A program made the position numbers and the translations under genes. Below, piece after piece: positions 1 to 7,487 of a DNA stretch of 17,147 nt. The stretch is from assembly GCA_903835275.1 (NCBI GenBank), contig CAILMK010000743.1:1-17147 (forward strand), written 5' to 3'. The stretch is from an uncultured bacterium. Lineage in GTDB: Bacteria; Bacteroidota; Bacteroidia; CAILMK01. The notes beneath the pieces are model-generated. The model worked only from the letters and a program-made list of their open reading frames with translations. It made no database searches and was not told the DNA's origin. Position 1 is the stretch's first letter. The number at the start of each line of letters is the position of its first letter.

Positions 1-486
1 GGAACAGTTCCAACATTTTTTATCGGAGCAGAATCAGTTATAGGTAAAGTTAGGGAGGTAGAACGATATGCAAAATATGAAAAAGTTATTAACGAAACTG
101 CCAAAGCTGCTGAAAAAGCAGAAGAATTTGAAAAAGCAGCAAAAATAGGCAATGGCTTACGGAAGTCTCCTCAACCATTATTAATAGAAAGAAGACCACA
201 ATATAAAAATGGTTTTGTTGATATGGTTTATGACAATGCTAAACAGATAGACGGGAAGGTTTATGATCCAAATACTGGTGAAGAACTTGCCTGGAATAAA
301 AATTTACCCCGCAATGGCCAATGGGATATGGGTCATAAGCCTGGTAAGGAATATAGAAAACTTGTAAAAGATTTCAAAGACGGAAAATTAACCCTTTTTG
401 ATTTTTTAAAAGAGTACAACAATCCTGATAATTATCAACCAGAAGCAATTTCGAGTAACAGAGGCAGAACATATGAAGAAAAATAA
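1..486 (+). CDS. Polymorphic toxin C-terminal fragment, GH-E type HNH/EndoVII nuclease (5' end outside window)
   Basis: The frame is open from base 1 to the TAA at 484-486 (161 residues seen), so this is the end of a longer gene; the internal ATG at 223 is not the start. A hydrophobic/Ala-Glu-rich stretch (about residues 1-50) resembles the linker before the variable tip of Rhs-like toxins. The last ~80 residues carry the features I associate with the GH-E branch of the HNH/Endonuclease VII toxins: DPNTGEEL, then WDMGHKPG with the Gly-His pair at residues 111-112, a Lys/Asp-rich helix, and NYQPE followed by SSNRG. Such tips are delivered nucleases that cut nucleic acid in rival cells; the delivery domain lies outside the window. 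The following ankyrin gene overlaps by 14 bp, as expected for toxin and immunity. Base composition is low in GC (16 of 60 bases at 361-420). The domain call is from memory of the family, not a search. Confidence 0.8.
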   Translation, partial: GTVPTFFIGAESVIGKVREVERYAKYEKVINETAKAAEKAEEFEKAAKIGNGLRKSPQPLLIERRPQYKNGFVDMVYDNAKQIDGKVYDPNTGEELAWNKNLPRNGQWDMGHKPGKEYRKLVKDFKDGKLTLFDFLKEYNNPDNYQPEAISSNRGRTYEEK

Positions 487-961
487 TACCATTGATGATA
501 TTTTTCAAGCAGTTCGTTTGGGCGAATTTTCGTTAACCAACAAAGACAATATTTTTGATTCTAAAATCGAAGTAATCAATTCACTAGGTCAATCTTTATT
601 ACATGAAGCAATTTCTCATATGCAAAATGAGATAGCCGAAAAGTTAATTTCTTTAGGATATAATGTTAATTTAAAAGATGAAAAAGGGTTAACTCCCTTG
701 CATTATGCAGCTTTGCACAATAATTTGAATGGTGCAATATCCCTATTATCAAATGGTGCAAGGGTAAATGAAATTGACAATTTTGGAAACACTCCTCTTT
801 GGACAGCAGTATTTTATGCCAAGGGCAAATATAAAATGGTCGAGACAATGTTAAAGAATGGCGGAAATCCACTTAATAAAAATAATACTGGTCGTTCACC
901 TTTAGATTTTGCTAGTCAAATAAATGATGAAGCATTGGTGAATTTATTGGTTAAGGGCTAA
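473..961 (+). CDS. Ankyrin-repeat protein, probable immunity protein to the upstream nuclease toxin
   Basis: This 162-aa protein has no signal peptide or membrane segment, so it should be cytoplasmic. About four ankyrin repeats fill residues 39-162; the clearest is GLTPLHYAA at 72-80, followed by GNTPLW at 105-110 and RSPLDFA at 141-147, with GQSLLHEA at 39-46 as a diverged first repeat. The ATG lies inside the last codons of the toxin gene (14-bp overlap, different frame), implying translational coupling. Ankyrin proteins are known as immunity proteins in polymorphic toxin loci, and placement directly after a GH-E tip fits binding and neutralising that nuclease; this role is inferred from context. 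It shares the AT-rich composition of the toxin. No later start is attractive because the N-terminal 38 residues look like a normal capping region. Confidence 0.8.
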   Translation: MKKNNTIDDIFQAVRLGEFSLTNKDNIFDSKIEVINSLGQSLLHEAISHMQNEIAEKLISLGYNVNLKDEKGLTPLHYAALHNNLNGAISLLSNGARVNEIDNFGNTPLWTAVFYAKGKYKMVETMLKNGGNPLNKNNTGRSPLDFASQINDEALVNLLVKG

Positions 962-1126
962 CAATTAACATTCACATTATGGAAATTTATATTTGCCTGT
1001 TGTTATAGGCTTTCAGACTAAATATTAGAAATAATTTATTCACCCGCAGTTCCAGTCCCCGCCGATTCAGATATATTTATCCAAACCCTTGAGCCCCGAA
1101 TATTATATCTCACAAACCTATTCCCC

Positions 1127-1154
1127 CTCGCCACTCGCAACTCGCCTCTCGTCC
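1127..1154 (+). repeat. Four tandem heptamers, CTCG-type
   Basis: Four consecutive 7-mers read CTCGCCA, CTCGCAA, CTCGCCT and CTCGTCC. They lie about 50 bp upstream of the -7 element of the first lipoprotein gene. A related heptamer array lies upstream of map (10607-10641) in the same orientation relative to transcription. Confidence 0.75.
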
Positions 1155-1172
1155 CCTTAATTAACTCATTGA

Positions 1173-1188
1173 CACATTATCACATTAT
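1173..1188 (+). repeat. Two tandem copies of CACATTAT
   Basis: A perfect 8-bp direct duplication between the heptamer array and the promoter. The function is unknown; it may be a remnant of the short intergenic repeats common in Bacteroidota. Confidence 0.7.
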
Positions 1189-1200
1189 CTAATTAATCTT

Positions 1201-1208
1201 TACCTTTG
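1201..1208 (+). promoter_or_regulatory. Bacteroidota -7 promoter element TACCTTTG
   Basis: This matches the Bacteroidota housekeeping sigma -7 consensus TAnnTTTG. No convincing -33 TTG lies at the usual spacing; the nearest TTG, 1169-1171, is 29 bp away. Only seven bases separate the element from the ATG at 1216, so the transcript would have almost no leader. Confidence 0.55.
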
Positions 1209-1215
1209 CACCTTA

Positions 1216-1911
1216 ATGAGAAAAGCACTTTTATTTTTACTTACCCCCGTGCTGTTTTCTGCATGCAATTCTTCAAAAGAGGCTGATGCACAAAGCACTA
1301 AGGAAAAAGGATACATAGTAGCCACCTATCATCGCTCCATTGAATTCGGGGATATGGGAGCCGCTATTTATAGCATACAGTCCCTCCTGTCCCGGGATAC
1401 TGCCAATTATAGCTATTATGATTCGCTGGCAATCCTGTATTATAATTCGCGGAATTACCCCCAGGCATTGAAAGCTGCTGATAAGGCAATCATTAAATAT
1501 CCAAACGAGGAAAAGCTGCTTCGTCTCATGGCGGACGCGGCTAAAAAAATGGACAGGGATGATCTTGCCTTGCCTTATTTCCTGAAGCTTATAGAGATCA
1601 CGAAGGATCCGAAAATTCAATATGAAGCCGCTGTTTCCGAGTTTTACAGCAAACATTATGATGATGCTGAAAAAGCGGTCAACACAACCCTGCAAACCCC
1701 CGGCACAGAAAAGGTTTATGTAAAAATAATTGCCGATGGCGGCAAACAGCAGGACGTGCCTCTGCATGCCGCGCTATATAACCTCCTCGGATTCGTCCGT
1801 GAAAAACAAGACAAAAAGCCGGAAGCCGCGGATTGCTATAAAAAAGCACTTGATATTTTCCCTGACTTTATCCTCGCAAAAAATAACCTTGAAGCAATTA
1901 ACAAAAAATAA
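1216..1911 (+). CDS. TPR-repeat lipoprotein (first of a tandem pair)
   Basis: The 231-aa product begins with a lipoprotein signal peptide: basic MRK, a hydrophobic core, and lipobox LFSAC with Cys17 as lipidation site, so it should be anchored in a membrane facing the periplasm. The mature part is alpha-helical TPR: NYSYYDSLAILYYNSRNYPQ-type helices near residues 65-85, then units with A-x-KAI-x-KYPN and a final one ending YKKALDIFPDF. TPR proteins scaffold protein interactions; no partner can be named. The next gene follows after 8 bp and encodes a paralogue, so the two are probably one operon. A -7 promoter element lies just before the start codon. No enzymatic motif is visible. Confidence 0.8.
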   Translation: MRKALLFLLTPVLFSACNSSKEADAQSTKEKGYIVATYHRSIEFGDMGAAIYSIQSLLSRDTANYSYYDSLAILYYNSRNYPQALKAADKAIIKYPNEEKLLRLMADAAKKMDRDDLALPYFLKLIEITKDPKIQYEAAVSEFYSKHYDDAEKAVNTTLQTPGTEKVYVKIIADGGKQQDVPLHAALYNLLGFVREKQDKKPEAADCYKKALDIFPDFILAKNNLEAINKK

Positions 1912-1919
1912 ATAATACG

Positions 1920-2699
1920 ATGAAATATACACTTTCCCTTTGCATTATCGCCGCACTATTCCTTGGTGCATGTAAAAACGATAAATCCGCTTCTAAAAAC
2001 GGCGCGGAAAATATCTCAGTCGCAAAAGATGACAATGCCATCGCGCTGAATAAAAAAATATTCGCAATGGCTACCCATAACAAGGATTTTTACACTGCCT
2101 TGTATGCAGCCAATGCTATCATCGCGCTGGATAGCGCGAATGCCGGAACGTATTATGATACGCTGGCAACTATCTACGCCGGACTTAACCAAATAGAAGC
2201 AGCGAGCCAGATGGCAAATAAAGTACTTGCCAAGGATCCGAATAACAGAAAAATGCTTGAGATAAAGGCAAGCAGCGCGGCTGCAACCGGTGATATGGCA
2301 AACGCCATGACGATCAGCAAGAAACTCTATGAGATCAGCAAGGAGCCTAAATATCTTTTCAATATAGCTACGCTGAATATACAGGCAGGTAACTACGGCG
2401 AAACTGAATCCACACTGGATCAGCTTGAAAAAGATCCGCGCTATGGCAAGGATTCCGTGGAAATGCCGGGCCAGCGCCAGGGACAATTCCAGAGAATACC
2501 ATTGGAAGCTGCGGTGATTTATCTGCGCGGTAACCTGGACCTCAGCAAGAACCGTATCATGGAAGGCGCTACCAAAATAAAACAGGCTATTGACCGCTTT
2601 CCTAATTTCTACCTGGCAAGAAGGGACATGCAAATGATACAACAAAGCATGCAACAACAGCAAGCCAAGGGCGGACCGCAAGGACCTCCGAGAAAATAA
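1920..2699 (+). CDS. TPR-repeat lipoprotein (second of a tandem pair)
   Basis: This 259-aa protein has a lipoprotein signal with lipobox LGAC (Cys18), then a low-complexity spacer and TPR helices. It aligns by eye with the preceding gene over its length: DSANAGTYYDTLA versus DTANYSYYDSLA, IYEISKEPK-like versus IEITKDPK, and IDRFPNF versus LDIFPDF near the C terminus, so it is a diverged tandem duplicate. A 12-residue Q/R/M-rich insert (PGQRQGQFQRIP) precedes the last repeats. The C terminus is a tail rich in Gln, Gly and Pro (QQSMQQQQAKGGPQGPPRK). Probably co-transcribed with the first copy. The function is unknown; a periplasmic scaffold role is inferred from TPR architecture and membrane anchoring. 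Confidence 0.8.
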   Translation: MKYTLSLCIIAALFLGACKNDKSASKNGAENISVAKDDNAIALNKKIFAMATHNKDFYTALYAANAIIALDSANAGTYYDTLATIYAGLNQIEAASQMANKVLAKDPNNRKMLEIKASSAAATGDMANAMTISKKLYEISKEPKYLFNIATLNIQAGNYGETESTLDQLEKDPRYGKDSVEMPGQRQGQFQRIPLEAAVIYLRGNLDLSKNRIMEGATKIKQAIDRFPNFYLARRDMQMIQQSMQQQQAKGGPQGPPRK

Positions 2700-2777
2700 C
2701 TGAACCTCTTCGCCTGCCGAAGTGTTGAATAGCGGATACATCATTTATCCACTACTCACAACCTTATTTCCTATTGA

Positions 2778-5633
2778 ATGAGCGCTAAGAAAAAAGCACC
2801 TGTTATTCCTCCTGAAAACATTGAAGGTGGCAGCATTGAGGTATTTGGTGCCCGCGAGCATAACCTGCAAAACGTTGATCTTGTATTGCCACGCAATAAG
2901 CTCATCTGTTTTACGGGGCTTAGCGGCAGCGGAAAGTCATCACTGGCATTTGATACCATCTACGCGGAAGGGCAGCGCAGGTACATGGAAACTTTTTCCG
3001 CGTATGCGCGGCAGTTCATGGGCAATATGCAACGCCCGGACGTTGACAAGATCAATGGGCTCAGTCCTGTAATTTCCATAGAGCAAAAAACGGTCAGTAA
3101 AAATCCGCGTTCCACGGTAGGAACCATCACAGAAATATATGATTTTCTCCGCTTGCTGTATGCAAGAAGTTCCGATGCGTATAGCTACGTAACGGGTAAA
3201 AAGATGGTGCGCTTTTCCGATGAACAAATTGTTGCTGCCATTAATGAGCGCTTCAAGGGACGCTCCATTTATATGCTTGCACCATTGGTAAAGGGACGCA
3301 AAGGACATTACCGTGAATTATTTGAAGGCTTGCAAAAAACCGGATATACACGTGTACGTGTGGATGGGGATGTGCAGGATATTGTTCCCAAGATGCAACT
3401 GGCACGTTATAAGATTCATGATATAGAATTGGTGGTGGACCGCATAAAAATTGGAGAGGCGGGAGAATCACGACTTCGTTCCTCCATGGATCTTGCCTTA
3501 AAACAAGGAAAAGGAACACTTTCTGTCCTGGATATAGACGATGATAAGCTCTATCATTTCAGCCGCAATTTGATGTGCCTGGATTCGGGTATTTCCTATG
3601 ATGAACCCCAGCCAAATACTTTTTCATTTAACTCTCCAAACGGCTGGTGCCCCAAGTGCAAAGGGCTGGGATTTACCTACCAGTTTGAAATGGAAAATAT
3701 TTTTCCTGATACCAGTCTCAGCATACGCAGCGGTGCATTGGCTCCATTCGGAAAAGAGATAGACGCCTGGAATATGGCTGTCATGAAAGCCATAGGTAAA
3801 AAACATAATTTCAAACTGAACGATGCGGTAAAAGGCATTTCCGAAGAAGGAATCCAGGAGATACTTTATGGAAGCGAAGAAAAATTAACTGTTGAATATA
3901 ATTACTCTGAATACAGTGTTGAAAACGGCGGACTGGTGCAATATTTTCAGGATATTCTAATAGGCAAAACTGCTTCTCCATTAAAAGAAACCTTGGAAGA
4001 ATATGGCAGTCTTGCTGATTGTCCGGATTGTCACGGTTACCGATTAAAACAGGAAGCCCTTTATTTCAAGGTTGGTGAAAAACACATCGGTGAATCTGCC
4101 CTGTTAGAGTTGGATGATTTCAATAAATGGATCGAGGAAATTGACAAGGGACTCGATAAAAGAAGCCGACCGGTCGCCGGAGAAATACTCAAGGAAATAA
4201 GAACACGCACACAGTTCCTGCTGGATGTAGGGTTGAATTATCTTAACCTTAACAGGCCCGCATTTTCGCTCTCCGGTGGAGAAGCGCAACGCATACGCCT
4301 TGCTACGCAAATTGGTTCCCAACTGATAAACGTAACCTATATCCTCGATGAGCCGAGTATCGGACTTCATCAAAGGGATAATATCAGGCTGATAAATTCA
4401 CTGAAAAACCTGCGCGATATTGGCAATACAGTCATTGTTGTAGAGCATGACAAGGACATGATCCTTGAATCGGATTATGTAGTCGACATTGGTCCCGGTG
4501 CGGGTACACATGGCGGCAAAATTGTTGCCGAAGGAACCGTGGAACAAATACTGAAAACGAATAGCGTTACCACGCAATACCTGAACGGATCCAGGGAAAT
4601 AAAAACTCCCGAAATACGTAGCCAGGGCAATGGAAAATTTCTTGAAATAAAAGGATGTACAGGACATAATCTGAAAAATGTTTCCGTGAAATTTCCATTG
4701 GGAACATTGATCTGTGTAACGGGTGTTTCCGGCAGCGGAAAATCTACACTGATTACAGATACTTTATATCCGATCCTTAAAAAACATTTTTTTCGCGGAG
4801 CTTCACTTCCGCTTCCCTACAAAAGTATTGAAGGATTAAAAGAGTTGGATAAGGTTATAGAAATAGACCAGAGTCCCATAGGAAGAACTCCGCGAAGTAA
4901 TCCTGCTACCTATACCGGATTATTTACGCACATAAGAAATTTATTCGCGCTTCTTCCTGAAGCAAAAATACGCGGCTACCAGCCCGGCAGGTTTTCATTC
5001 AATGTAAAAGGCGGACGCTGCGAAGATTGTGGAGGCGCGGGATTGAAAACCATAGAAATGAATTTTCTCCCGGATGTATATGTGGAATGCCCGACATGTT
5101 TCGGAAAGCGCTATAATCGCGAAACCCTTGAAGTTCGTTATAAAGGAAAATCCATCTCCGACGTACTGGATATGAAGGTGGAACATGCCGTAGAATTTTT
5201 CGATAAAATCCCGCAGATAAAAAAGAAAGTGGATACCCTGTTGGAAGTTGGGCTCGGGTATATCAGTCTGGGGCAATCCTCCACTACCCTTAGTGGTGGA
5301 GAAGCGCAACGCGTTAAGCTAGCCACTGAACTTTCCAAACGTGATACAGGGAAAACTTTTTACATCCTTGATGAGCCTACTACGGGCTTGCACTTTGAAG
5401 ACATTCGGATACTGATGGAGCAGATAAACCGTCTGGTTCAACGCGGAAATACCGTCCTTATTATTGAACATAATATGGACGTAATTAAACTCGCCGACTG
5501 GGTAATAGACTTAGGCCCTGAAGGCGGTGGTGGCGGAGGAAAAATCCTTGCCGAAGGCACACCTGAACAAGTGGCGAAACATAAGACCAGTCATACCGCT
5601 GTATTTTTGAAGAAAGAATTGGCCGGGAAGTAA
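2778..5633 (+). CDS. uvrA: UvrABC excinuclease subunit A
   Basis: UvrA is the damage-recognition ATPase of nucleotide excision repair; as a dimer it scans DNA and loads UvrB. At 951 aa it is full length. Both ABC modules are intact: Walker A GLSGSGKS (K53) and GVSGSGKST (K655), ABC signatures LSGGEAQR at 498-505 and 838-845, and Walker B ILDEP with D524 and D865. Zinc-binding CxxC pairs are at C291/C294, C415/C418, C748/C751 and C771/C774, all unbroken. A Gly-run near the C terminus (about 920) is normal for the family. The gene starts 78 bp after the lipoprotein pair with no convincing promoter or terminator between, so read-through is possible. Composition (29 of 60 bases GC at 5221-5280) is typical of the housekeeping part of the window and contrasts with the next two genes. 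Confidence 0.98.
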   Translation: MSAKKKAPVIPPENIEGGSIEVFGAREHNLQNVDLVLPRNKLICFTGLSGSGKSSLAFDTIYAEGQRRYMETFSAYARQFMGNMQRPDVDKINGLSPVISIEQKTVSKNPRSTVGTITEIYDFLRLLYARSSDAYSYVTGKKMVRFSDEQIVAAINERFKGRSIYMLAPLVKGRKGHYRELFEGLQKTGYTRVRVDGDVQDIVPKMQLARYKIHDIELVVDRIKIGEAGESRLRSSMDLALKQGKGTLSVLDIDDDKLYHFSRNLMCLDSGISYDEPQPNTFSFNSPNGWCPKCKGLGFTYQFEMENIFPDTSLSIRSGALAPFGKEIDAWNMAVMKAIGKKHNFKLNDAVKGISEEGIQEILYGSEEKLTVEYNYSEYSVENGGLVQYFQDILIGKTASPLKETLEEYGSLADCPDCHGYRLKQEALYFKVGEKHIGESALLELDDFNKWIEEIDKGLDKRSRPVAGEILKEIRTRTQFLLDVGLNYLNLNRPAFSLSGGEAQRIRLATQIGSQLINVTYILDEPSIGLHQRDNIRLINSLKNLRDIGNTVIVVEHDKDMILESDYVVDIGPGAGTHGGKIVAEGTVEQILKTNSVTTQYLNGSREIKTPEIRSQGNGKFLEIKGCTGHNLKNVSVKFPLGTLICVTGVSGSGKSTLITDTLYPILKKHFFRGASLPLPYKSIEGLKELDKVIEIDQSPIGRTPRSNPATYTGLFTHIRNLFALLPEAKIRGYQPGRFSFNVKGGRCEDCGGAGLKTIEMNFLPDVYVECPTCFGKRYNRETLEVRYKGKSISDVLDMKVEHAVEFFDKIPQIKKKVDTLLEVGLGYISLGQSSTTLSGGEAQRVKLATELSKRDTGKTFYILDEPTTGLHFEDIRILMEQINRLVQRGNTVLIIEHNMDVIKLADWVIDLGPEGGGGGGKILAEGTPEQVAKHKTSHTAVFLKKELAGK

Positions 5634-5658
5634 AAATCGAAATATCAAGTTAAACAGT

Positions 5659-5678
5659 TATTTTTGTTTTTGTTTTTG
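5659..5678 (+). promoter_or_regulatory. Putative -7 element overlapping a TTTTTG x3 hexamer repeat
   Basis: TATTTTTG at 5659-5666 fits TAnnTTTG and would drive the ATPase gene starting at 5692. It runs into three perfect copies of TTTTTG (5661-5678). No TTTG -33 box is evident upstream. Copy-number change of the hexamer would alter the promoter-to-start region. Confidence 0.4.
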
Positions 5679-5691
5679 AAGATAATATACT

Positions 5692-6855
5692 ATGGAAAAG
5701 CTGACAATCAAGAACTTTGGACCAATAAAGGAAGCATCGCTTGATCTAAAAAGACGCAATGTTTTTATTGGACCCCAAGCGAGTGGTAAAAGTACAATTG
5801 CCAAATTAGTTGCGATTTTCAGAGAGCCCGGTTTTCTATTGGATGGTAATAATGATCTTAAATTTTATAAGGATCTGAGAATTGATGGATTCTTTAAAAA
5901 AGACACAGTTATTAATTATCAAAGCGAGCAATATAATTATGATATTGAAGTAAGAAATGAGCCTTTAATCCATAATATTAATATTAATAGCCACTTCAAA
6001 ACAACTATTCTGAGCATAAAGAATGATCTTGAATCTGCAACAAATCAGTTAGCGCAATCTGATAAAAGAGATTTAGATTCTCTTAGAGAACTGCATCGCC
6101 AAAGGAGCAATCAATTGCAAGGTATGAGATATTTAACCTCTAGCAATCCTCTTTATATACCAACTGAAAGATTCTTAATTTCAACAGTTGCTGATTCAAG
6201 CTTTAATTTTTCTGACCCAAATTCATTGCCTGAATATCTTACTAATTTTGGCAAAATTTTTCAATTAATAAGAAACAATGCTTTAAACTCTTTCACTTCA
6301 AATATTTTAAATGTCGAATATAGATTTGAAGGAGGGAGAGATAAGGTTTACATTAACGAGTCAGAATACGTATTTCTTGCTGACTCTGCAAGTGGATATC
6401 AAGCACTCCTCCCTACAGAAATAATAATTTCATATTTAACAGAAGCTGGTCATCCTAAAACTTTTATCATAGAAGAACCCGAATTGAATTTATTTCCCGA
6501 AACACAAAAAAGATTCATCTACTACTTATTAAATAAATGCCGAGCAAATGATGATCTTTTTCTTACTACTCACAGCCCATATATTTTAAGCTCATTAAAT
6601 ACCCTCCTGTTTGCTTGGAAAGTTGCAAATAAATTTCCGGAAAGGATTGAAGAAATAGATGCTATTATTCCAATTAAATCCTGGATAAATCCTGATGAAT
6701 TTTCTGCTTATTATGTGGGGGACGGAACTGTTAAAAGCATTATCGATGATTCTACAGGAATGATCGGCGAAAATTTATTAGATGGAATTTCCGAGGATTT
6801 AGCAGGGGAATTTGATGCCCTTATGTCTATCTATAAGAGAAAGAAAGCAGCATGA
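5692..6855 (+). CDS. ABC/AAA-type ATPase of an ATPase-nuclease pair (candidate defence protein)
   Basis: This 387-aa protein has the fold signature of RecF/SMC-like ATPases (AAA_15/AAA_21 groups): N-terminal KLTIKNFGPIKEA, Walker A GPQASGKST with K33, an inserted region with a probable helical segment (about 105-150), the YIPTER motif at 155-160, a signature-like ASGYQ at 233-237, Walker B FIIEEPELN with E261/E262, and the H-loop TTHSP with H294. These are complete, so it should hydrolyse ATP. No TOPRIM domain follows, unlike OLD-family and GajA proteins; only ~90 residues lie beyond the H-loop. The stop overlaps the start of the next gene (ATGA), so the two products likely act together. DNA is much more AT-rich than uvrA (15 of 60 bases GC at 5941-6000), suggesting recent acquisition. 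A nucleic-acid sensor in a two-gene immune module is an inference from architecture. Confidence 0.85.
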   Translation: MEKLTIKNFGPIKEASLDLKRRNVFIGPQASGKSTIAKLVAIFREPGFLLDGNNDLKFYKDLRIDGFFKKDTVINYQSEQYNYDIEVRNEPLIHNININSHFKTTILSIKNDLESATNQLAQSDKRDLDSLRELHRQRSNQLQGMRYLTSSNPLYIPTERFLISTVADSSFNFSDPNSLPEYLTNFGKIFQLIRNNALNSFTSNILNVEYRFEGGRDKVYINESEYVFLADSASGYQALLPTEIIISYLTEAGHPKTFIIEEPELNLFPETQKRFIYYLLNKCRANDDLFLTTHSPYILSSLNTLLFAWKVANKFPERIEEIDAIIPIKSWINPDEFSAYYVGDGTVKSIIDDSTGMIGENLLDGISEDLAGEFDALMSIYKRKKAA

Positions 6856-7376
6856 GGAATCAGATTGCAAATGCTTTTCCTGATAAAGTACAAAACCAAT
6901 GCTTAGAGGTTCAAACAAGTCAGGAATTCCACATCTATGATAGTGATGAGGGCAAAAGCAAAATTTGCGAGAATGATGAGCCGATACATTTCTCAGTGAT
7001 TAATCCAAATAGGAAAAGCATCTATTTCCTTGCTGTTGATAAATGCCTGATTTCAGATGCGGATGGGATAAAAAGATGCGATTGTGCTGTATTTGATGAT
7101 TCAACATTTTGCTTTGTTGAAATCAAAACCCTTACGACGGCAATACATAATCATCGTAATAAACAGCGCAAAGAAGCCCGGGAACAACTAAGAGTCACAA
7201 TCCAGTTATTTAAAGAACAGATCGATTTTGACAAATATTCAATTGAAGCACTCCAATGCGTAGGTTTTGAGGAACCAACACCCGCTTTTTCTGCCCGCAG
7301 TGAAAATGAAAAAGTGAAGTTCATGGATGAATTAGGTGTAGATTTACTGGAAGGTAACGAGAAGATTTTCAATTAA
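6852..7376 (+). CDS. Small protein with PD-(D/E)XK nuclease signature, partner of the ATPase
   Basis: This 174-aa protein has no signal peptide. The central segment CDCAVFD followed by FCFVEIKT places D77 and E90-x-K92 in the spacing and beta-strand setting of the PD-(D/E)XK nuclease active site; a helix with AREQL (Gln112) follows, like the QL helix in RecB- and REase-like folds. The rest is not recognised. It starts inside the stop codon of the ATPase gene (4-bp ATGA overlap), a sign of coupled translation and a stoichiometric complex. I infer that the ATPase senses a signal and licenses cutting by this protein. Neither an HNH (Septu) nor a TOPRIM (PARIS, Gabija) effector is present. An alternative is a non-defence DNA-processing role. 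The nuclease assignment rests on one short motif, so confidence in it is moderate. Confidence 0.7.
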   Translation: MRNQIANAFPDKVQNQCLEVQTSQEFHIYDSDEGKSKICENDEPIHFSVINPNRKSIYFLAVDKCLISDADGIKRCDCAVFDDSTFCFVEIKTLTTAIHNHRNKQRKEAREQLRVTIQLFKEQIDFDKYSIEALQCVGFEEPTPAFSARSENEKVKFMDELGVDLLEGNEKIFN

Positions 7377-7390
7377 ATCATCACAAATAA

Positions 7391-7415
7391 AAAGCGGGCT
7401 TACAGGGCCCGCTTT
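7391..7415. terminator. Hairpin terminator after the ATPase-nuclease pair, probably bidirectional
   Basis: A perfect 9-bp stem AAAGCGGGC / GCCCGCTTT with a 7-nt loop begins 14 bases after the nuclease stop codon. On the minus strand it is followed by a T-rich tail, on the plus strand only by the TTT of the stem, so it may serve both convergent transcripts. Confidence 0.7.
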
Positions 7416-7451
7416 CAGATATATACAAATCGCTTAGAGTAATCAAAATAA

Positions 7452-7482
7452 TAAAGAAGGAAGCTAAGGATTCCCTTCTTTA
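7452..7482 (-). terminator. Rho-independent terminator of the Gly-rich small gene
   Basis: On the minus strand TAAAGAAGG pairs with CCTTCTTTA, extended by GGAA/TTCC with one bulged base, followed by a TTATTATTTTG tail. It lies 5 bases beyond the stop of the gene at 7488. Confidence 0.65.
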
Positions 7483-7487
7483 GTTAA

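Noticed and set aside
1127..1188. CRISPR-like array
   Set aside because: Units of 7 and 8 bp are directly abutting, without spacers of 25-40 bp, and no cas gene is present.
1273..1767. 164-aa minus-strand frame
   Set aside because: Antisense to the first TPR lipoprotein, which has a lipobox and paralogue support.
2708..2722. CTTCG/CGAAG hairpin before uvrA as a terminator
   Set aside because: A 5-bp stem with no T-tract; too weak to call.
2016..2744. 242-aa minus-strand frame
   Set aside because: Antisense shadow of the second TPR lipoprotein, without recognisable motifs.
5692..7376. Assignment as Gabija, Septu or PARIS
   Set aside because: The ATPase lacks a fused TOPRIM, and the partner shows neither HNH nor TOPRIM residues; only the general ATPase-effector plan is shared.
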